From Pseudonocardiaceae bacterium YIM PH 21723 (lineage in GTDB: Bacteria; Actinomycetota; Actinomycetes; Mycobacteriales; Pseudonocardiaceae): a stretch of 64,000 nt of DNA. A program made the translations under genes and the position numbers. Shown here piece by piece: positions 59,146-64,000 of the stretch. Under the pieces are notes generated by a model. That model did no database searches. It saw only the letters and a program-made list of their open reading frames with translations, and was not told the DNA's origin. The stretch covers positions 78,615 through 142,614 of the forward strand of contig QZFT01000019.1 of NCBI GenBank assembly GCA_003600225.1, given 5' to 3'. Positions within the stretch are counted from its first letter, which is position 1, and each line of letters starts with the position of its first letter.

Positions 59146-59220
59146 CTAGCCGGTCCGGGGCATCGGCCCGAAGATCTTCGGGTCCACCAGCTGAGACATC
59201 GCGGACATCACCTCCGTCAC
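59146..59220 (-). CDS. Candidate micro-ORF, 24 residues
   Basis: A short frame from GTG 59220 encodes a 24-residue peptide (key part MSQLVDPKIFGPMPRTG) after a possible ribosome site AGGAGAG. It stands in the 269-nt space between the GCS2-type gene and gap, which otherwise shows only promoter-like sequence (TATAGGGT near 59245). It could be a small protein, a leader peptide, or the fossil end of a lost gene. Support is only the frame, the ribosome site and protein-like composition. Confidence 0.3.
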   Translation of the reverse strand: MTEVMSAMSQLVDPKIFGPMPRTG

Positions 59221-59276
59221 CGTGTCGTGGCTCTCCTACCTGCCTATAGGGTGTTGGCGTAGACCAGCAGATTTGA

Positions 59277-60296
<1,020 letters not shown>

Positions 60297-60308
60297 GTCG
60301 ATCCGCCC

Positions 60309-60343
60309 GATGGTGGCCCCCGTCACAGACAGGGGCCACCATC
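60309..60343 (+). terminator. Hairpin between gap and pgk
   Basis: GATGGTGGCCCC (60309-60320) pairs perfectly with GGGGCCACCATC (60332-60343). As pgk starts 20 nt later, it may be an attenuator or an mRNA-stabilising stem that raises gap over pgk rather than a full stop. Confidence 0.65.
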
Positions 60344-60363
60344 GCGCGTCCGAAGGGGAAGAA

Positions 60364-61566
60364 GTGAAGACCCTCAAAGACCTTCTCGCCGAAGGCGTGG
60401 CCGGGCGCAAGGTGCTGGTCCGCGCCGACCTGAACGTTCCCCTCGACGGGGACAAGATCACCGACGACGGCCGGATCCGGGCGGCGCTGCCGACCATCCA
60501 GAGCCTGGTCGACGCGGGCGCGAAGGTGTTCGTCGCCTCGCACCTGGGCCGCCCGAAGGGTGAGCCCGACCCCGAGTTCTCCCTCAAGCCGGTCGCGCAC
60601 CGGCTGGGTGAGCTGCTCAAGCTGCCGATCGTGGTCGCCATCGACACGGTCGGCAAGTCCGCCCAGGCCGCGTCCGAGACCGTCACCGACGGCTCGGTGA
60701 CCGTGCTGGAGAACGTCCGCTTCGACGCGCGGGAGACCAGCAAGGACGACGCCGAGCGGGCCGCGTTCGCCGCCGAGCTGGCCGCGCTGGTCGGCCCGGA
60801 CGGCGCCTTCGTCTCCGACGGCTTCGGTGTGGTGCACCGCAAGCAGGCCTCGGTGTACGACATCGCGCAGGTGCTGCCCGCCTACGCCGGCGGCCTGGTG
60901 CTGGCCGAGCTGGAGGTGCTGCGCAAGCTCACCGGCCCGGACGCCGAGAAGCCGTACGCCGTGGTGCTGGGCGGCTCGAAGGTCTCCGACAAGCTGGCCG
61001 TCATCGAGGCGCTGCTGCCCAAGGTCGACTACATCATCGTCGGCGGCGGCATGTGCTTCACCTTCCTCGCGGCGCTCGGCCACGGCATCGGCAACTCGCT
61101 GCTGCAGGAAGAGATGATCGAGACCTGCAAGCAGCTGATCGCCGCGCACGGCCCGAAGATCCACCTGCCGGTGGACGTCGTGGTCGCGGACAAGTTCGAC
61201 GCCGCCGCCGAGACGCGGATCGTGCCGGCCACCCAGATCCCGGACGGCTGGCTGGGCCTGGACATCGGCCCCGCGTCGGTCGAGAAGTTCGCCGCGCTGC
61301 TGGGCGAGGCCAGGACCGTGTTCTGGAACGGCCCGATGGGCGTGTTCGAGCTGGCCCCGTTCGCCAACGGCACCCGCGGCCTGGCCGAGGCGATCGCCAA
61401 GTCCACCGCGTACAGCGTGGTCGGCGGCGGTGACTCCGCGGCGGCCGTCCGTCAGCTGGGGATCCCGGAGGACGGCTTCTCGCACATTTCCACCGGTGGC
61501 GGTGCCTCCCTCGAATACCTCGAGGGCAAGGACCTGCCCGGCGTGACCGTTCTGGAGGCGAAGTAA
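60364..61566 (+). CDS. pgk: Phosphoglycerate kinase
   Basis: The 400-residue enzyme makes ATP from 1,3-bisphosphoglycerate. Typical runs are [20 protein letters not shown] near residue 20, ASHLGRPKG, and the C-terminal GGGDSAAAV with [18 protein letters not shown] 60364 follows GAAGGGGAAG; the frame is open 18 codons upstream through the hairpin. tpiA starts 2 nt after its stop. Confidence 0.97.
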   Translation: MKTLKDLLAEGVAGRKVLVRADLNVPLDGDKITDDGRIRAALPTIQSLVDAGAKVFVASHLGRPKGEPDPEFSLKPVAHRLGELLKLPIVVAIDTVGKSAQAASETVTDGSVTVLENVRFDARETSKDDAERAAFAAELAALVGPDGAFVSDGFGVVHRKQASVYDIAQVLPAYAGGLVLAELEVLRKLTGPDAEKPYAVVLGGSKVSDKLAVIEALLPKVDYIIVGGGMCFTFLAALGHGIGNSLLQEEMIETCKQLIAAHGPKIHLPVDVVVADKFDAAAETRIVPATQIPDGWLGLDIGPASVEKFAALLGEARTVFWNGPMGVFELAPFANGTRGLAEAIAKSTAYSVVGGGDSAAAVRQLGIPEDGFSHISTGGGASLEYLEGKDLPGVTVLEAK

Positions 61567-61568
61567 TC

Positions 61569-62354
<786 letters not shown>

Positions 62355-62430
62355 CTAGGACGATGGCGATCCCAGCCGGGTGATCGACCCGGTACCCTGT
62401 GTCGTCGACCGCCATACTGCGAGGAATGTA

Positions 62431-62673
62431 ATGGGTGCTTTCAAACTGACACTGCAGATCATTCTGTTGATCAGCAGCGTATTGCTGATTCTGCTGGTGC
62501 TGTTGCACCGAGGACGCGGTGGCGGTCTGTCCACGCTGTTCGGCGGTGGAATGCAGTCGAACCTGGCCGGTTCCAGCGTCGCGGAGAAGAACCTCGACCG
62601 ATTGACGTTGTTCATCGGTGCGATCTGGATCATCTCCATCGTGGGTACCGGCCTGCTGATCAAGCTCAGCTAG
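62431..62673 (+). CDS. secG: Preprotein translocase subunit SecG
   Basis: An 80-residue protein with two transmembrane helices (LTLQIILLISSVLLILLVLL and the C-terminal LTLFIGAIWIISIVGTGLLI) linked by the glycine-rich loop RGRGGGLSTLFGGGMQS, as in actinobacterial SecG. ATG 62431 follows GCGAGGAA; the open frame begins 17 codons earlier. It follows tpiA as usual in this phylum. Confidence 0.95.
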   Translation: MGAFKLTLQIILLISSVLLILLVLLHRGRGGGLSTLFGGGMQSNLAGSSVAEKNLDRLTLFIGAIWIISIVGTGLLIKLS

Positions 62674-62679
62674 ATGTCG

Positions 62680-62713
62680 TATGCCGCCCGGGAGACTCCC
62701 CCCGGGCGGCATA
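62680..62713 (+). terminator. Terminator of the gap-secG operon
   Basis: TATGCCGCCCGGG pairs perfectly with CCCGGGCGGCATA and is followed by GCTTTTC, a short T-run. Confidence 0.85.
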
Positions 62714-62751
62714 GCTTTTCTGGGTGACCACCTAGTGGGAAGAGAGAACCA

Positions 62752-63093
62752 ATGGCTGGTGGAAACGCGATCCGGGGCACGCGGGTCGGCGCTGGCCCCA
62801 TGGGCGAGTCCGAGCGGGGCGAGTCCGCACCGCGCCGGAAGGTGGCGTACTGGTGTGCCAACGGGCACGAGTCGCGGCCGTTCTTCGCCATCGAGGCCGA
62901 TATTCCGGAGTTCTGGGACTGCCCCCGGTGCGGGTTGCCCGCGGGTCAGGACCAGGTGAATCCGCCCTCGGCGCCGCGCAACGAGCCGTACAAGACGCAC
63001 CTCGCCTATGTGAAGGAGCGCCGCAGCGACGCCGATGGTGAGGCGATCCTGCAGGAGGCGCTGAAGAAGCTTCGCGAGCACCGCGGGGTCTGA
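62752..63093 (+). CDS. rbpA: RNA polymerase-binding protein RbpA
   Basis: The 113-residue actinobacterial transcription factor stabilises open complexes with the housekeeping sigma factor. The core domain has YWCANGHESRPFF and FWDCPRCGLPAG with the paired CxxGH/CxxC cysteines; the basic linker and C-terminal sigma-interaction helix (DGEAILQEALKKLREHRG) are present. The N-terminal tail AGGNAIRGTRVGAGPMGE is also typical. It is followed by a strong terminator. Confidence 0.96.
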   Translation: MAGGNAIRGTRVGAGPMGESERGESAPRRKVAYWCANGHESRPFFAIEADIPEFWDCPRCGLPAGQDQVNPPSAPRNEPYKTHLAYVKERRSDADGEAILQEALKKLREHRGV

Positions 63094-63107
63094 GCACTCG
63101 TACGATG

Positions 63108-63165
63108 AACGGCCTGTTCCGTGGCGGCATCTGTTTGCCGGCCGCCGCGGAACAGGCCGTTTTTC
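63108..63165 (+). terminator. Strong intrinsic terminator after rbpA
   Basis: A 21-bp stem (63108-63128 with 63141-63161, one wobble) is directly followed by TTTTT, the most canonical terminator in the window. Confidence 0.9.
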
Positions 63166-63203
63166 GCTTCCCTTGGCAGGAATTTCCCCCGGGAAAGATC
63201 GAT

Positions 63204-63225
63204 CCCGAATCTCGTCAACTTCGGG
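63204..63225. repeat. Half copy of the CCGAAGTTG hairpin family
   Basis: CCCGAATCTCGTCAACTTCGGG resembles the right arm of the family hairpins; only the 6-bp ends (CCCGAA/TTCGGG) can pair. It may be a deleted copy. Confidence 0.5.
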
Positions 63226-63286
63226 ACCTGACGTTGTTCGGCGACCGGCACAATCGAGGTAGTCGACTGTTGCTCTGGGGGCTGGT

Positions 63287-63973
63287 GTGGGCTGGAAACA
63301 ACGGTTCTTCGAGGACGAGGAAGCGCTGGTCGGAATCATCGGCTGGTACCGCCGTTGGCAGCTCCTCCGGCCAACCGCGAACTTCTGCCTGGTGAAGCTC
63401 GCCCAGTTGCAGTGGCGGAACAAGGAACACGCGAAGGCGCTGGCGTCGATCGACGAAGCCGTGGTGATGGCCCGGGTGGGCTGGTACGAGCGGCCGGAAC
63501 GCCACGGCCGTCTGCTGGCCTGGGCCCTGATCGTGCAGGCCGGTATCCGGGATGACCTGGGCCGGCCCAACAGAGTGCTCGACTCGGCGCAGGAAGCGGA
63601 GGACGTGGCCAGGGTCGCGGCGGAGACGGCCCCGAAGAAGGCGGTGCCGCTGCTGCAACAGGCCCGGCTGGTGCGGGCGGGCGCCTACTACGAGCTCGAT
63701 CGGTTCGCCGAGGCGTTGGTCGTCACCAGGCGGACCGTGCGGACGGCCCGGAGCGTGTACGCGGAGCAGCCATCAGTGGAGGCCGGACGGATGCTGGGTG
63801 CGGCGCTGGGGCAGCAGGGCGTCGTCGAGGCCGCGTTGGACCGGATCGATGACGCGATCGGCTCCCTCGATGAGGCTCTGTCGGTGCAGGAGCGCTTCGA
63901 GGTGTCGGCGAAATCGGTGGAGACCATCAGGCGAGTTCGCGGTGAATGCCTGGACCGCCGTGCCCGGAGTTGA
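63287..63973 (+). CDS. Tetratricopeptide-repeat-like helical protein
   Basis: The 228-residue, mostly helical protein has TPR-like pairs: FCLVKLAQLQWRNKEHAKAL, then ARLVRAGAYYELDRFAEAL and ALDRIDDAIGSLDEALSVQE. No catalytic or DNA-binding domain is seen. Such repeats mediate protein contacts, and in actinobacteria similar C-terminal halves occur in regulators, but a function is not assignable. The GTG start has a weak ribosome site. A hairpin follows the stop. Confidence 0.75.
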   Translation: MGWKQRFFEDEEALVGIIGWYRRWQLLRPTANFCLVKLAQLQWRNKEHAKALASIDEAVVMARVGWYERPERHGRLLAWALIVQAGIRDDLGRPNRVLDSAQEAEDVARVAAETAPKKAVPLLQQARLVRAGAYYELDRFAEALVVTRRTVRTARSVYAEQPSVEAGRMLGAALGQQGVVEAALDRIDDAIGSLDEALSVQERFEVSAKSVETIRRVRGECLDRRARS

Positions 63974-63975
63974 CG

Positions 63976-64000
63976 GGTTTCGGGAAGAGTGCCCGAAACC
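63976..64000 (+). terminator. Hairpin after the TPR gene (cut by window end)
   Basis: GGTTTCGGG (63976-63984) pairs with CCCGAAACC (63992-64000). The stem probably continues past the end of the window. Confidence 0.65.

Overview
The window comes from a high-GC actinobacterium, most likely a member of the Pseudonocardiales. Evidence: strong G/C third-position bias, frequent GTG starts, actinobacterial signature genes (mIHF, RbpA, BldD, the 92-aa HPr with separate PTS proteins, DUF574 methyltransferase), and the actinobacterial gene order alaS-ruvX-mltG-aroE, aroC-aroK-aroB-aroQ-pepQ-efp-nusB-bldD, pyrR-pyrB-pyrC-carA-carB-pyrF-mihF-gmk-rpoZ-coaBC-metK and gap-pgk-tpiA-secG-rbpA. The genus is not resolvable by eye.

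Layout. 0-9.5 kb: a large polytopic membrane protein, rarA with a GNAT enzyme, a NarL-type two-component system, then a leftward four-gene unit headed by a DtxR/IdeR-type iron box (N-acyltransferase, lysine/ornithine N-hydroxylase, secreted FG-GAP protein, small orphan protein). 9.6-17.3 kb: alaS-ruvX-mltG-aroE housekeeping cluster, interrupted by a scarred zone (15.0-16.45 kb) holding an AT-rich secreted-protein gene, decayed copies of the aroE 5' end and a truncated second mltG. 17.3-27.1 kb: accessory block with HAD phosphatase, stand-alone VanX-type dipeptidase, a cobalamin riboswitch with its complete B12 ABC importer, a secreted hydrolase, a DUF574 methyltransferase and a DasR-like GntR regulator embedded in an N-acetylglucosamine-type PTS. 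27.2-31.6 kb: prepilin peptidase and shikimate genes. 31.6-38.3 kb: second accessory block (TetR with triple operator and MFS pump, glycosidase-like lipoprotein, Rv2536-like membrane protein, YczE/YczR pair). 38.3-55.2 kb: pepQ-efp-nusB, CBS protein, bldD, the pyrimidine operon behind a PyrR-binding leader, mihF-gmk-rpoZ, coaBC, metK. 55.2-59.0 kb: methyltransferase, FAD monooxygenase with TetR, GCS2-family ligase. 59.3-64 kb: lower glycolysis, secG, rbpA and a TPR protein.

The core genes supply chorismate, pyrimidine nucleotides, CoA, SAM and triose-phosphate metabolism, mostly in translationally coupled operons with 1-4 nt overlaps. Regulation is unusually readable: iron box, B12 riboswitch, two dre-like sites, three TetR operators, a PyrR RNA motif and a BldD box before bldD itself. 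Nearly every operon ends in a long near-perfect hairpin, and several of these hairpins belong to recurring sequence families. No tRNA, rRNA, CRISPR array, insertion sequence or prophage was seen.
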